From an uncultured Eubacteriales bacterium (lineage in GTDB: Bacteria; Bacillota; Clostridia; Oscillospirales; Oscillospiraceae), in contig UQGU01000006.1 in assembly GCA_900540635.1 (NCBI GenBank), forward strand, positions 1 to 62,861: 62,861 nucleotides of DNA. The letters run 5' to 3'. This document shows positions 31,791 to 41,639 of this stretch, piece after piece. The notes below the pieces were generated by a model that was given only the letters and a program-made list of their open reading frames with translations, had not been told where the DNA came from and searched no databases. Numbering within the stretch: position 1 is the first letter of the stretch; the number at the start of each line of letters is the position of its first letter. Made by a program: the position numbers and the translations under genes.

Positions 31791-34550
31791 ATGGCAAATG
31801 AAAATTCCAAAAAAAGGAGAAAGAAGCTGCGGCAGGAGTGGAATCCCCACTGGTCGCTGAAGACCCTCTATACCCTGGGCAGCACGGCACTGTCGGTGGT
31901 GAAGATCGCCATTGGCGCGGCGCTGACGGTTGCACTGATTCTGCTGATCTGCGGCGTGGTCTTTGTGGGCACCTTGGGGGATTATCTGCAGAACGATATC
32001 TTGAAGGAAGCTTCGGATTGGTCTATTGATGACTACGATCTGGAAAAGACCTCTTTCCTTTATTATGTGGATAGCAACGGCGATATTCAGCAGCTGCAGC
32101 AGATTTATACCACCACGGACCGGCAGATTGCCACTCTGGACGAGATCCCTCAGGACCTGATCAATGCCACGGTGGCCATTGAGGACAAGCGCTTTTATGA
32201 GCATCAGGGCGTGGACTGGATCACCACGGTCAAGGCCTGCATGAATATGTTCTTCGGCGGAGACTCTCAGTTCGGCGGCTCCACCATTACCCAGCAGCTG
32301 ATCAAAAATGTCACCCAGGAAAACAGCATTACGGTGCAGCGGAAGGTCATGGAGATTTTCCGGGCCCAGATGTTTGAAAAGGAATACGATAAGGACCTCA
32401 TTATGTATGAGTACCTGAACCGTATCTATCTGGGCAAGGGCTGCTACGGCGTGAAGAGTGCGGCTGCTGCCTACTTCGGCAAGGAGCTGCAGAGTTTGAC
32501 CACGGCAGAGTGCGCCAGCCTCATCAGCATTACCAATAACCCGTCCCTGTTCAATCCCTATTCCGAATATGTCTTCAAGTACAAGGGCGAGATGCGGGAC
32601 GGCGCGGGCCGGAACCGTTACCGCCAGCTAAATGTGCTCTCTGAAATGCTCTCCCAGGGCTACCTGACCCAGGAGGAGTATGATGAGGCCGTCAATCAGG
32701 AGATGGTCTTTAAGGATGGCATCGACGCGGCGGACCGCTGGGCTGTCTGCGAGAGCTGCGGCTATGCGGGCACGGTCAGCACCTTCCACCAGGAGGGCAG
32801 CCACTATTACTGCCCCAATTGCGGCAGCCTGACCTCTGTCAACCAGGACGCCTCTCAAAATGTGTATTCCTGGTTTGTGGATGCGGCCATTTTGGACGTG
32901 GCCTCCGATCTGGCAGCCCAGGATGGCGTGGATTGGGAGAGCGCCGGAGAGAAGACCCGGAACTACTACCTGGAGCGCATCCAGAAGGGCGGCTACCATA
33001 TCTATACCACCCTGGATATGAACGTGCAGAACCAGGTGGATACCATTTATACCAATCTGGAGAATATCCCCACCACCCGCTCCACCCAGCAGCTCCAGTC
33101 TGCCATTGTGGTTATCGACAACCGGACCGGTGATGTGGTGGCACTGTCCGGCGGTGTGGGAGAGAAGACGGACTTCTTCGCCTACAACAAGGCCACCCAG
33201 GCGAAGCTGCAGACGGGCTCCTCTCAGAAGCCGATTTCCGTGTATGCTCCTGCCTTTGAAAAGGGCGGCTTCAGCCCCGCAACGGTCATTAAGGATATGC
33301 CCTTGATGTACAACGACGGAACACCCTTCCCCAGAAACGACAGCCGGCAATACAACTATTCCAGAACCATCTTCTCCGGCATTGTTTCCTCGGTCAACGC
33401 CATTTCTGCCAATACTCTGACGGCCATTGGCACGGACTATGGCTACAGCTTTGCAAAATACAACTTCGGTCAGGATTCCCTGACCAGCAGCTATGCCCTG
33501 TCCAACGGCCAGAGCCTTTCGGACGTGGGCGTGGCACCGCTTGCACTGGGCGCGCTGACCGTGGGTTCCACCGTAAGGGAAATGAGCGCGGCCTATGCCA
33601 CCTTCGCCAACAACGGCACCTATCGGGAGGCACGGCTCTACACCAAGGTCTATAATTCCGACGGTCAGCTGATTCTGGACAATACCCAGGACAGCCGCCA
33701 GATCCTGCGGGAGAAGACCGTGGAATATATGAACTACTGTTTGTACAATGCCGCCAACTACGGCACCGGCGGCGCAGCCATTTTCCAGGGCCAGAACATT
33801 GCCGGTAAGACCGGCACAACTTCCAGCAACCGGGACCGCTGGTTCTGCGGTTACACTGGCTACTACACCGCAGCTGTGTGGTGTGGCTATAACCAGCCGG
33901 AGCAGATCAATCTGACTGGCAACTACGGTAACCCCGCCGCCCGTCTGTGGAAGATGGTCATGCAGCCTCTGCATGAGGGGAAGCCTGCCGTGCCCCTCTA
34001 CAGCGGGGCGTCCTTCCAGAGCGTGACTGTCTGTCTGGATTCCGGCAAGCTGGCCACGGCGGCCTGCTCTGCCGATGCCCGGGGCATTTCCCGGGTGGCT
34101 ACGGTAAACTGCTATCCCGAAGATGCTCCTACGGAATACTGCGACAAGCACGTGACCGTAGATTACTGCGTCACCGGCGGGGGCGTGGCAACGCCCTTCT
34201 GCAGCCTGTTCCCGGATGCAGTCATCGAGACCCGCTCTCTGGTGAAGCTGACCCAGAGTGAGGTGGATGAGATCAAGGCGGCTATGAATTCCGGCCTGAA
34301 GTCGGAATACTATCAGGATGGCTATGTCTATCTGGTGGACAACGACGGCAATCCCATTGCCTGGCACGGCTTCCGGGGGGATGCCAACCCCGGTGCGGAT
34401 ACCCCTTACGTGGTGTGCCCGGTTCACAACCAGCAGTCCTATATGGACTTTGGCGGTCAGGACAACGGCAACCCGGATGACGGTGGAAACACCGGAGACA
34501 ACGGCGGCTGGAGCACGGGTGACGGTTCTGACGACGATTTTATCTGGTAA
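31791..34550 (+). CDS. Class A penicillin-binding protein with inserted zinc ribbon
   Basis: Bifunctional peptidoglycan synthase (919 aa). The start at ATG 31791 follows GGAGG. A basic N-terminus and one membrane span (about 25-55) lead to the GT51 glycosyltransferase with EDKRFYEHQGVD and GGSTITQQ. A four-cysteine zinc ribbon (C320/C323, C341/C344) is inserted before the transpeptidase. The latter has the active-site S477-S-Q-K480, SAN and KTGTT motifs. A C-terminal module and a Gly/Asn/Asp-rich tail follow. All catalytic motifs are present. Likely leads an operon with the methyltransferase. Confidence 0.95.
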   Translation: MANENSKKRRKKLRQEWNPHWSLKTLYTLGSTALSVVKIAIGAALTVALILLICGVVFVGTLGDYLQNDILKEASDWSIDDYDLEKTSFLYYVDSNGDIQQLQQIYTTTDRQIATLDEIPQDLINATVAIEDKRFYEHQGVDWITTVKACMNMFFGGDSQFGGSTITQQLIKNVTQENSITVQRKVMEIFRAQMFEKEYDKDLIMYEYLNRIYLGKGCYGVKSAAAAYFGKELQSLTTAECASLISITNNPSLFNPYSEYVFKYKGEMRDGAGRNRYRQLNVLSEMLSQGYLTQEEYDEAVNQEMVFKDGIDAADRWAVCESCGYAGTVSTFHQEGSHYYCPNCGSLTSVNQDASQNVYSWFVDAAILDVASDLAAQDGVDWESAGEKTRNYYLERIQKGGYHIYTTLDMNVQNQVDTIYTNLENIPTTRSTQQLQSAIVVIDNRTGDVVALSGGVGEKTDFFAYNKATQAKLQTGSSQKPISVYAPAFEKGGFSPATVIKDMPLMYNDGTPFPRNDSRQYNYSRTIFSGIVSSVNAISANTLTAIGTDYGYSFAKYNFGQDSLTSSYALSNGQSLSDVGVAPLALGALTVGSTVREMSAAYATFANNGTYREARLYTKVYNSDGQLILDNTQDSRQILREKTVEYMNYCLYNAANYGTGGAAIFQGQNIAGKTGTTSSNRDRWFCGYTGYYTAAVWCGYNQPEQINLTGNYGNPAARLWKMVMQPLHEGKPAVPLYSGASFQSVTVCLDSGKLATAACSADARGISRVATVNCYPEDAPTEYCDKHVTVDYCVTGGGVATPFCSLFPDAVIETRSLVKLTQSEVDEIKAAMNSGLKSEYYQDGYVYLVDNDGNPIAWHGFRGDANPGADTPYVVCPVHNQQSYMDFGGQDNGNPDDGGNTGDNGGWSTGDGSDDDFIW

Positions 34551-34573
34551 GAGAGAAATAAAGGAGAGAAACC

Positions 34574-35440
34574 ATGCTTTGGATTTCGGATCAATGGAAG
34601 GATTATGAGGTTTTGGATGCCTCTGACGGGGAGCGGCTGGAGCGCTGGGGAAAATACATCCTGGTTCGCCCGGACCCCCAGGTTATCTGGAGCACCCCTC
34701 ATAGCAATCCGATGTGGAAAAAGCAGGATGCCCGCTATATCCGCTCCTCTACAGGGGGCGGACACTGGTCGGACCATCATCTGCCGGAGCGCTGGCAGAT
34801 CAAGTACAGGGACTATCTGACCTTCAATGTCAAGCCCATGAACTTCAAGCACACCGGCGTGTTCCCGGAGCAGGCGGCCAACTGGGACTTTATTCGGGAA
34901 AGGGTGGCCTCTGCGGGCCGCCCCGTAAGGGTGCTGAACCTGTTTGCCTATTCCGGCGGCGCAACTCTGGCAGCTGCGGCCGGCGGGGCAGAGGTGTTCC
35001 ATGTGGATGCAGCCAAGGGCATGGTAGCCTGGGCCAAAGAAAATGCTGTGGCTTCCGGCTTTGCAGACCGTCCCATCCACTGGATCGTGGACGACTGCGG
35101 CAAGTTCATCCAGCGGGAGCTGCGCCGGGGCCGGAAATATGACGGCATCATCATGGACCCGCCCAGCTATGGCCGGGGACCCGGCGGCGAGATCTGGAAA
35201 ATGGAAACCAGCTTCTTCCCGTTTTTGCAGCAGACGGCCAAGCTCCTGACGGACGACCCCTTGTTCGTGATCATCAACTCCTATACCACGGGCCTTGCCC
35301 CCTCGGCGGTGAGCTATGCCTCGGATGTGGTCTTTGGTCCGGAGCACGGCGGAAAGACTGCGGCAGGGGAACTGGGCCTTCCCGTGAAGGAGTCCGGCCT
35401 GATCCTGCCCTGCGGTTCCACCGGCAGATGGACGCCCTGA
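34574..35440 (+). CDS. Class I SAM-dependent methyltransferase (rRNA type)
   Basis: 288-aa methyltransferase related to the RlmI/PF10672 group that methylates cytosine in rRNA. SAM motif I RVLNLFAYSGGATLAAAAGGA and the catalytic motif IIMDPPSYGRGPGGEIWK are clear. It lacks the N-terminal PUA domain of full RlmI. AAGGAGAG precedes the ATG. 23 bp after the PBP gene. The target base is not known. Confidence 0.85.
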   Translation: MLWISDQWKDYEVLDASDGERLERWGKYILVRPDPQVIWSTPHSNPMWKKQDARYIRSSTGGGHWSDHHLPERWQIKYRDYLTFNVKPMNFKHTGVFPEQAANWDFIRERVASAGRPVRVLNLFAYSGGATLAAAAGGAEVFHVDAAKGMVAWAKENAVASGFADRPIHWIVDDCGKFIQRELRRGRKYDGIIMDPPSYGRGPGGEIWKMETSFFPFLQQTAKLLTDDPLFVIINSYTTGLAPSAVSYASDVVFGPEHGGKTAAGELGLPVKESGLILPCGSTGRWTP

Positions 35441-35473
35441 GAAAACAAAATCCCGAGAAAAGAGGATCCACTT

Positions 35474-36322
35474 TTGGAAGATATTATAACTGTGGAAAAC
35501 CTGGCCTATGCCTATCCGGACCTGGACGGGCAGAAAGGGACCCAGGTTTTCGAAAACTTAAATCTTACCATTGAAAGCGGCAGCTTTGTGGCGATCTTAG
35601 GCACCAACGGCTGCGGAAAATCCACTCTGGCAAAGCACTTCAATTCGATCCTGCTGCCTTCCGGCGGAAAGGTGTATGTGGACGGCATCGACACCTCCGA
35701 CCTGAACCGAATTATGGCAATCCGCCGCTGCGTGGGCATGGTTTTCCAGAACCCGGACAACCAGATCGTTGCCAACGTGGTGGAGGAGGACGTGGCCTTT
35801 GGCCCGGAGAATCTGGGTGTGGCAGCCCCGGAGATCCGCCGCCGGGTGGACAGGGCTTTAAAGCAGGTTGGTATGTACGAATACCGGGAGCACGCCCCCC
35901 ATCTGCTCTCCGGCGGGCAGAAGCAGCGCGTGGCCATTGCGGGCATCATTGCCCTGGAACCCAAGTGCATTGTACTGGACGAGCCTACCGCCATGCTTGA
36001 CCCCCGAGGCCGGGCGGATGTGATGCATACTGTGGAAAAGCTGAACCGGGAAAAGGGAATCACCGTGGTGCTCATCACCCACCATATGGACGAGGCGGCA
36101 CAGGCCCAGCGGGTTATTGTGCTGGACAAGGGCAAGGTTGCGGCGGACGGAACGCCCAAGCAGGTGTTTGCCCAGGTGGAGATGCTGCACAAGCTGGGCC
36201 TTGCGGCCCCGGACAGTGTGGAGCTGTGCTGGGCTTTGCGGCAAAAGGGCTTTGATTTGCCTCTGGATGCGCTGACCCCCGAAGAATGCGCGCAGGCACT
36301 TTATGATTGGCTGAAGGCCTGA
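35474..36322 (+). CDS. ecfA1: ECF transporter ATPase EcfA1 (TTG start)
   Basis: First ATPase of a group II energy-coupling-factor module that powers uptake of vitamins by interchangeable S-components. The start is TTG 35474 with GAGGA nine bases before. No ATG fits. 282 aa. Walker A GTNGCGKST, Q-loop, LSGGQKQR, IVLDEPT and H-loop ITHHMDE are intact. Followed by ecfA2, ecfT and truA, the standard clostridial order. No S-component is nearby. Confidence 0.95.
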   Translation: MEDIITVENLAYAYPDLDGQKGTQVFENLNLTIESGSFVAILGTNGCGKSTLAKHFNSILLPSGGKVYVDGIDTSDLNRIMAIRRCVGMVFQNPDNQIVANVVEEDVAFGPENLGVAAPEIRRRVDRALKQVGMYEYREHAPHLLSGGQKQRVAIAGIIALEPKCIVLDEPTAMLDPRGRADVMHTVEKLNREKGITVVLITHHMDEAAQAQRVIVLDKGKVAADGTPKQVFAQVEMLHKLGLAAPDSVELCWALRQKGFDLPLDALTPEECAQALYDWLKA

Positions 36323-36341
36323 CGTGTGGGAGGAATTGACA

Positions 36342-37205
36342 TTGAAACCAATTTTGCAGGTGGAAGACCTGACTTATATCTACAGCATCGGCACCCCCTT
36401 TGAGCATAAGGCTCTGGATCAGGTGTCCTTCTCCATAAATCCCGGAGAGTTTGTGGGCATCATCGGCCATACCGGCTCCGGAAAATCCACATTGATGCAG
36501 CAGCTCAACGGCCTGCTAAGGCCCACCTCCGGCCGGGTGCTGCTGGACGGCCAGGACATCTGGTCCGATAAGAAGCTTACAAGAGCTGCCCGGTTCCGGG
36601 TGGGGCTGGTCTTCCAGTATCCCGAGTATCAGCTCTTTGAAGAGACGGTCTATAAGGACATCGCCTTCGGTCCAACCAATATGGGCCTTTCCAAGGAAGA
36701 AATCGACCGCCGGGTCCGGGAGGCTGCGGGCTTTGTGGGCCTGACGGAAAAGCAGCTGGAGGTTTCGCCCTTCGACCTGTCCGGCGGGCAGAAGCGCAGA
36801 GTTGCCATTGCCGGCGTTATCGCCATGGAGCCGGAAGTGCTCATTCTGGACGAGCCAACCGCCGGACTGGACCCTGTGGGCCGGGAGGAGATCCTGGGCA
36901 ACATCCGGGCCTATCGGGCAGCTAAGAATGCGGCGGTGCTCATGGTCAGCCACTCCATGGAGGATGTGGCCAGACTGACAGACCGGCTGCTGGTTATGAA
37001 CGGCTCCCGCCTTGCCATGGATGCCGCCCCGGGAGAGGTTTTCGAGCACGTGCTGGAGCTGCTGGATATGGGCCTGAGCATTCCCGAGGTGACCCAAGTG
37101 TTTTTACGGCTGCGCTCCCTGGGCGTGGATGTGAAGAATGTCTATACCATTGACCAGGCGGTTGCTGAGCTTCTGCGGCTGAAGGAGGGGAAGGGCATAT
37201 GCTGA
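36342..37205 (+). CDS. ecfA2: ECF transporter ATPase EcfA2 (TTG start)
   Basis: Second ATPase of the ECF module. The best start is TTG 36342 (KPILQVEDLTYIYSIGTPF follows) behind GGGAGGA. An in-frame GTG at 36324 lies before the SD. 287 aa. GHTGSGKST, LSGGQKRR and LILDEPTAGLDP are intact, followed by VSHSMED. EcfA2 pairs with EcfA1 as a heterodimer under EcfT. Confidence 0.95.
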   Translation: MKPILQVEDLTYIYSIGTPFEHKALDQVSFSINPGEFVGIIGHTGSGKSTLMQQLNGLLRPTSGRVLLDGQDIWSDKKLTRAARFRVGLVFQYPEYQLFEETVYKDIAFGPTNMGLSKEEIDRRVREAAGFVGLTEKQLEVSPFDLSGGQKRRVAIAGVIAMEPEVLILDEPTAGLDPVGREEILGNIRAYRAAKNAAVLMVSHSMEDVARLTDRLLVMNGSRLAMDAAPGEVFEHVLELLDMGLSIPEVTQVFLRLRSLGVDVKNVYTIDQAVAELLRLKEGKGIC

Positions 37206-38005
37206 AGGACATTACCCTGGGGCAGTATTTCCCCGGAACCTCTGTGATTCACCGCTTAGACCCCCGCACGAAGCTGCTGGGCGTAATTCTCTATATTGTG
37301 GCGTTGTTTCTGGCCAAGAGCTGGATTTCCTATGGGGTGGTGCTGTGCTTTCTGATTTTTGCCATCTCCGTGTCGAAGATCCCGCCAAAGTCCATTGTAT
37401 CGGGCATGAAGCCGCTGGTGATCATTCTGGTGTTCACGGGCGTATTGAATCTGTTCTATTCCGATGGCGGCGTGGTGCTGGTGAAGCTCTGGAAGCTGAC
37501 CATCACCACAGAGGGCTTGAAGCGGGCCATCCTCATGACAAGCCGTATTCTGATGCTGATTTCCGGCACCTTCCTGCTGACCTATACCACGTCCCCCATC
37601 TCCCTGACGGACGGCCTGGAGAGCCTTCTGGGCCCCCTGAAAAAGCTCCATATGCCTGTCCACGAGCTGTCTATGATGATGTGCATCGCCCTGCGATTTA
37701 TCCCCACACTGATTGAGGAGACCGACAAGATCATGAACGCCCAGAAGGCCAGAGGCGCGGATTTTGAAATCGGCAGCATTATCGACCGGGCAAAGGCCCT
37801 GATCCCTGTGCTGGTGCCTCTGTTTATCAGCGCCTTCCGCCGGGCGGATGAGCTGGCCACGGCTATGGAGTGCCGGTGCTACCAGGGCGGCGAGGGCCGC
37901 ACAAAAATGAAGCTGCTGCGCTATGGCCGCAATGACTTCTTCGCCTTCGGCGGACTGGCTGCTTTGATTGCGGTGATTGCTGTCCTGGCCGGCTTCGGAC
38001 TGTGA
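37199..38005 (+). CDS. ecfT: ECF transporter transmembrane subunit EcfT
   Basis: Membrane coupling subunit of the ECF module, 268 aa. Starts MLKDITLGQYFPGTSVIHRLDPRTKLLG, the usual EcfT N-terminus. Several membrane segments precede the coupling helices with the NAQKARGADFE and MECRCYQGG Ala-Arg-Gly-type motifs that contact the two ATPases. Its ATG lies within the last codons of ecfA2. Confidence 0.95.
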   Translation: MLKDITLGQYFPGTSVIHRLDPRTKLLGVILYIVALFLAKSWISYGVVLCFLIFAISVSKIPPKSIVSGMKPLVIILVFTGVLNLFYSDGGVVLVKLWKLTITTEGLKRAILMTSRILMLISGTFLLTYTTSPISLTDGLESLLGPLKKLHMPVHELSMMMCIALRFIPTLIEETDKIMNAQKARGADFEIGSIIDRAKALIPVLVPLFISAFRRADELATAMECRCYQGGEGRTKMKLLRYGRNDFFAFGGLAALIAVIAVLAGFGL

Positions 38006-38012
38006 GGAAGAA

Positions 38013-38801
38013 ATGCGCAATATTGCCTTATTTCTGACCTATCTCGGCACCCGCTACCATGGCTGGCAGGTCCAGAAGAATCTGCCAACCGTGGCGGAAA
38101 CCCTGGAAAAGGCCGCCGCTCAGGTGGTGGGCCACAGCGTCCACGTGACCGGCTGCGGCCGGACGGACGCGGGAGTCCACGCCCGGTGCTATGTGGCGAA
38201 TTTCCGAACGACTTCAACCATTCCGGTGGAGCGGCTTCCCTATGCGCTGAATACCCATCTGCCCTGTGACATTGTGGTGACCAAGGCCTTTGAGGTGAAT
38301 GAAAATTTCAATGCCATCGGCTCCTGCGTCCGCAAGGAGTATACCTACCAGATTTACAATTCCAGACTAAAGGACCCTTTTTATGTGGATCGGGCATGGT
38401 TTTATCCCCGGCACCTGGACGAAGCCATCATGCAGGCGGCGGCGGACCAGTTCGTTGGAACCCATGATTTTGCGGCGGTTCGTTCGGTGGGGACGGATGT
38501 GAAGTCCACCGTTCGAACGGTTTACTACTACAATGTGGAGCGGCGGGGCAACCTGGTGGTTTTGAAGGTCTGTGCCAACGGCTTCCTCTACAACATGGCC
38601 CGGGCCATGGCCGGAACCGTGGTTTATGCCGCAGAGGGGAAGATTGCCCCCGGCGAGATCGGTGCCATTCTGGATTCCGGCAACCGCACGGCAGCGGGCC
38701 CGACGGTGCCGCCGGGGGGACTGTACATGACCCACCTGTGGTATGACGACGGGGCAGACAAATTCGAGTGCTCCTGCCGGGATACCTTCCAGGAGGAATA
38801 A
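38013..38801 (+). CDS. truA: tRNA pseudouridine(38-40) synthase
   Basis: Isomerises uridines 38-40 in the tRNA anticodon arm. The start at ATG 38013 (MRNIALFLTYLGTRYHGWQVQKN) follows GAGGAAGA. 262 aa. The catalytic aspartate lies in GRTDAGVHA. GTHDFAAVRSVGTD and FLYNMARAMAGT are further family motifs. Seven bases after ecfT. Confidence 0.96.
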   Translation: MRNIALFLTYLGTRYHGWQVQKNLPTVAETLEKAAAQVVGHSVHVTGCGRTDAGVHARCYVANFRTTSTIPVERLPYALNTHLPCDIVVTKAFEVNENFNAIGSCVRKEYTYQIYNSRLKDPFYVDRAWFYPRHLDEAIMQAAADQFVGTHDFAAVRSVGTDVKSTVRTVYYYNVERRGNLVVLKVCANGFLYNMARAMAGTVVYAAEGKIAPGEIGAILDSGNRTAAGPTVPPGGLYMTHLWYDDGADKFECSCRDTFQEE

Positions 38802-38808
38802 CGTGTTT

Positions 38809-38849
38809 TCAAACAGCAGGGGCGTGGTCACGGCCGCCCTTGCTGTTTT
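38809..38849 (+). terminator. Terminator after truA
   Basis: Imperfect stem with arms near 38811-38824 and 38833-38848 ending in TGTTTTC. Closes the ECF-truA operon. Confidence 0.65.
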
Positions 38850-38969
38850 CCATTCACAATTTGTTTTCCCTTTTTTTACGGCTATGTGCTATAGTACATG
38901 CAAAAGAATGCGCAAGGACTCCATTTTGGAACCTTGCGGCAGGGCAAACCCTGCAAAGGAGTGAATAGA

Positions 38970-41255
38970 ATGCAGCCAAAAATGTGTTGCAAATGCAAAA
39001 AGAATGTTGCCGTGATCTTCATCACCAAGGTGGAGAACGGCGTTACCCTGAATGAGGGCTATTGTATCAAATGTGCCAGAACTCTGGGCATTCCCCAAAT
39101 CGATCAGGCCGTAAAACAGATGGGCATTTCCGAAGAGGACTTAGATATGATCTCCGATGAAATGAGCAGTATGTTCGGCCAGAAGGACGACAGCGAGGGC
39201 GAAAGCGACGAGGTGGATAGCCAGACCGCAACCTTCCCGCTGATGAATCAGCTCTTTGGCGGCGGATTTCCGAAGCCTGCCAAGCAGCCGGAGAATGCCG
39301 AGACCAAGGAGAAGGAGCCGAAAAAGGAAAAAAAGAGCAAGCATAAGTTTCTGGATAACTATTGCATGGACTTGACAGCCCGGGCCCGGGAGGGCAAGCT
39401 GGACAAGGTCATCGGCCGGGACGTGGAGACGGAACGGGTCATCCAGATTCTGAACCGCCGCCAGAAGAACAATCCCTGCCTGGTGGGCGAGCCCGGCGTT
39501 GGCAAGACAGCCATTGCAGAAGGCCTGGCCCAGAGAATTGTGGCGGGGGATGTGCCCTATAAGCTGCGGGACAAGGAGGTTTTCCTGCTGGATCTCACTG
39601 CTCTGGTGGCGGGCACCCAGTTCCGGGGCCAGTTCGAAAGCCGCATGAAGAGCCTGATCACGGAGATCAAGGCCTGCGGCAATATCATCCTGGTCATTGA
39701 CGAGGTTCATAATCTGGTGGGCGCAGGCGATGCCGAGGGCAGCATGAATGCCGCCAATATTCTAAAGCCGCCCCTGTCCCGAGGGGAAATTCAGGTTATC
39801 GGTGCCACCACCTTCAATGAGTACCGCAAGTATATCGAGAAGGATGCGGCCCTGGAGCGCCGCTTCCAGCCTGTGACCGTGGCGGAGCCCACCATTGAGG
39901 AGGCCTGCCAGATCATGCAGGGCATTTCCAAGACCTATGCCCAGTTCCATGGGGTCTCCATTTCTCCGGAGATTGCCCGCCAGTGCGTGATTCTCTCCGA
40001 GCGCTATATTACGGACCGCTTCCTGCCGGATAAGGCCATTGACCTGCTGGATGAAGCCTGCTCCGATGTGAATCTGCGCAGCAAGGAGATTTCCAAGCTT
40101 GCAGAGCTGAAAAAAGAGCGGGATGACTATGAGCTGGAGCTGAAAATGCTCAATGAGGATACAGAGAATACGGACTTTGAGCGCCTTGCCACCATCCGCA
40201 GCAAGCTGTGCCAGATCGCCGGGGAAATCGAGGAGCTGGAAAAGGTCCCCGCTCCCGCAGTGACCATGGACAATCTGGCCCGCATCATTGAGCTGTGGAC
40301 GAAGATTCCTGCTGCCAAGATCAAGGCCCAGGAATACAAGCAGCTCAGGGGCATGGACGAGCGGCTGAAAGCCCATATCGTTGGGCAGGATCACGCCGTG
40401 GAGGCCGTATCCCGGGCCATCCGGCGCAATCGCGTTGGCATTTCCCCCAAGCGCCGCCCGGTTTCTTTCATCTTTGCCGGCCCCACCGGTGTGGGCAAGA
40501 CCGAGCTGGTGAAGTGCCTGGCAAACGATATGTTCGACAGCACCGATGCCCTGATCCGGCTGGATATGTCCGAGTATATGGAGAAGCATACGGTTTCCAA
40601 GCTCATCGGTTCGCCTCCCGGCTATGTGGGTTATGACGAGGCAGGGCAGCTGACGGAGATGATCCGCCGGAAGCCCTACAGCGTAGTGCTCTTTGACGAG
40701 ATCGAAAAGGCCCACCCGGACGTGATGAACATTCTGCTGCAGGTGCTGGACGACGGCCGCATTACGGATTCTCAGGGCAGAACCGTGAATTTTGAAAATG
40801 CCATCATCGTCATGACCACCAACGCCGGTTCCGAGGGCGGTGTCAGCGGTATGGGCTTTGGCCGCACGGATACGGATCAGGTGAAGGAGAAGACCATGAA
40901 GGCCCTCCAGAGCTTCCTGCGGCCGGAGTTCCTGAACCGGGTAGATGAGATCATCACTTTCAACCATCTGACCAAGGAGGATTTCCTGGGCATTGCGGAT
41001 ATTATGCTGGAGGAGCTGCGCAGCAGCCTGCAAAACCGTGGCCTGACCTTCACCTGGACGGACCAGGTCCGGCAGCACTTGGTGGACAAGGCCTATTCCG
41101 TGGTCTACGGTGCCCGGAATCTGCGCCGGACCATCCAGAAAGAGCTGGAGGATCCCATCAGCGAGGCGGTCATCGACAGCTTCGAGAAGCCCATTTCCGG
41201 CATTTCTGCCCGAATGGAGGATGGAGCGATCCAGCTCGACGTTCAGGAAACCTGA
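38970..41255 (+). CDS. clpE: ClpE-like AAA+ unfoldase
   Basis: ATP-dependent unfoldase that feeds ClpP. The start at ATG 38970 (MQPKMCCKCKKNVAV) follows AAAGGAG. 761 aa. The N-terminal zinc finger (C6/C9, C32/C35) in place of the ClpC N-domain marks the ClpE class. AAA-1 has GEPGVGKT and VIDEVHNLVGAG, then a UVR-like coiled segment (about 420-465), then AAA-2 with GPTGVGKT and LFDEIEKAHPDV. No CtsR box was found upstream, only an extended -10 (TGCTATAGT, 38888-38895). Confidence 0.92.
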   Translation: MQPKMCCKCKKNVAVIFITKVENGVTLNEGYCIKCARTLGIPQIDQAVKQMGISEEDLDMISDEMSSMFGQKDDSEGESDEVDSQTATFPLMNQLFGGGFPKPAKQPENAETKEKEPKKEKKSKHKFLDNYCMDLTARAREGKLDKVIGRDVETERVIQILNRRQKNNPCLVGEPGVGKTAIAEGLAQRIVAGDVPYKLRDKEVFLLDLTALVAGTQFRGQFESRMKSLITEIKACGNIILVIDEVHNLVGAGDAEGSMNAANILKPPLSRGEIQVIGATTFNEYRKYIEKDAALERRFQPVTVAEPTIEEACQIMQGISKTYAQFHGVSISPEIARQCVILSERYITDRFLPDKAIDLLDEACSDVNLRSKEISKLAELKKERDDYELELKMLNEDTENTDFERLATIRSKLCQIAGEIEELEKVPAPAVTMDNLARIIELWTKIPAAKIKAQEYKQLRGMDERLKAHIVGQDHAVEAVSRAIRRNRVGISPKRRPVSFIFAGPTGVGKTELVKCLANDMFDSTDALIRLDMSEYMEKHTVSKLIGSPPGYVGYDEAGQLTEMIRRKPYSVVLFDEIEKAHPDVMNILLQVLDDGRITDSQGRTVNFENAIIVMTTNAGSEGGVSGMGFGRTDTDQVKEKTMKALQSFLRPEFLNRVDEIITFNHLTKEDFLGIADIMLEELRSSLQNRGLTFTWTDQVRQHLVDKAYSVVYGARNLRRTIQKELEDPISEAVIDSFEKPISGISARMEDGAIQLDVQET

Positions 41256-41269
41256 AACATAAGAAATTG

Positions 41270-41298
41270 GCGGCACGCTCGAAATCCGGGCGTGCCGC
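41270..41298. terminator. Terminator between clpE and the YtxH-like gene
   Basis: Stem 41270-41277 with 41291-41298 plus inner pairs, flanked by AAAATTTT on the right and AATT on the left. Probably shared by the convergent genes. Confidence 0.6.
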
Positions 41299-41306
41299 TG
41301 AAAATT

Positions 41307-41486
41307 TTACATATCCTCAAATTTGTCCGACAGGGTGTCCGAAATTTTCCAGGCCACGTCCTCCATCTTGTCGGCGGCCTTTGCTGCCAGCTTCCGGGTG
41401 GGATTGTTCCGGGGCATCATCAGCACGGCCACCATACCGGCGGCAGCGCCCAGTCCCGCGGAGATCGCCCAGCCTTTTGCGTTCAT
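41307..41486 (-). CDS. YtxH-like small membrane protein
   Basis: 59-aa protein starting MNAKGWAISAGLGAAAGMVA behind GGAGGAATGGAG. A short hydrophobic N-terminal span is followed by MPRNNPTRKLAAKAADKMEDVA and an amphipathic C-terminal helix, the layout of small YtxH-domain stress proteins. Function unknown. Convergent with clpE. Confidence 0.78.
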   Translation of the reverse strand: MNAKGWAISAGLGAAAGMVAVLMMPRNNPTRKLAAKAADKMEDVAWKISDTLSDKFEDM

Positions 41487-41639
41487 ACTCCATTCCTCCT
41501 TTTTTGCAGGATGGCGTTAGTATGCCCCAGAATCGAAAAAACAGACTGGAAGCTTTTTCTCCTCTTTCTTTCCGACAAAAACTATGCTATACTCAAGGAA
41601 ACTCTGAATAAATCCAAAGAGAACGCGGGAGGATTGGCT

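Noticed and set aside
32628..34427. 599-codon minus-strand frame inside the PBP gene
   Set aside because: Shadow frame. The plus strand carries all PBP catalytic motifs, while this frame has none.
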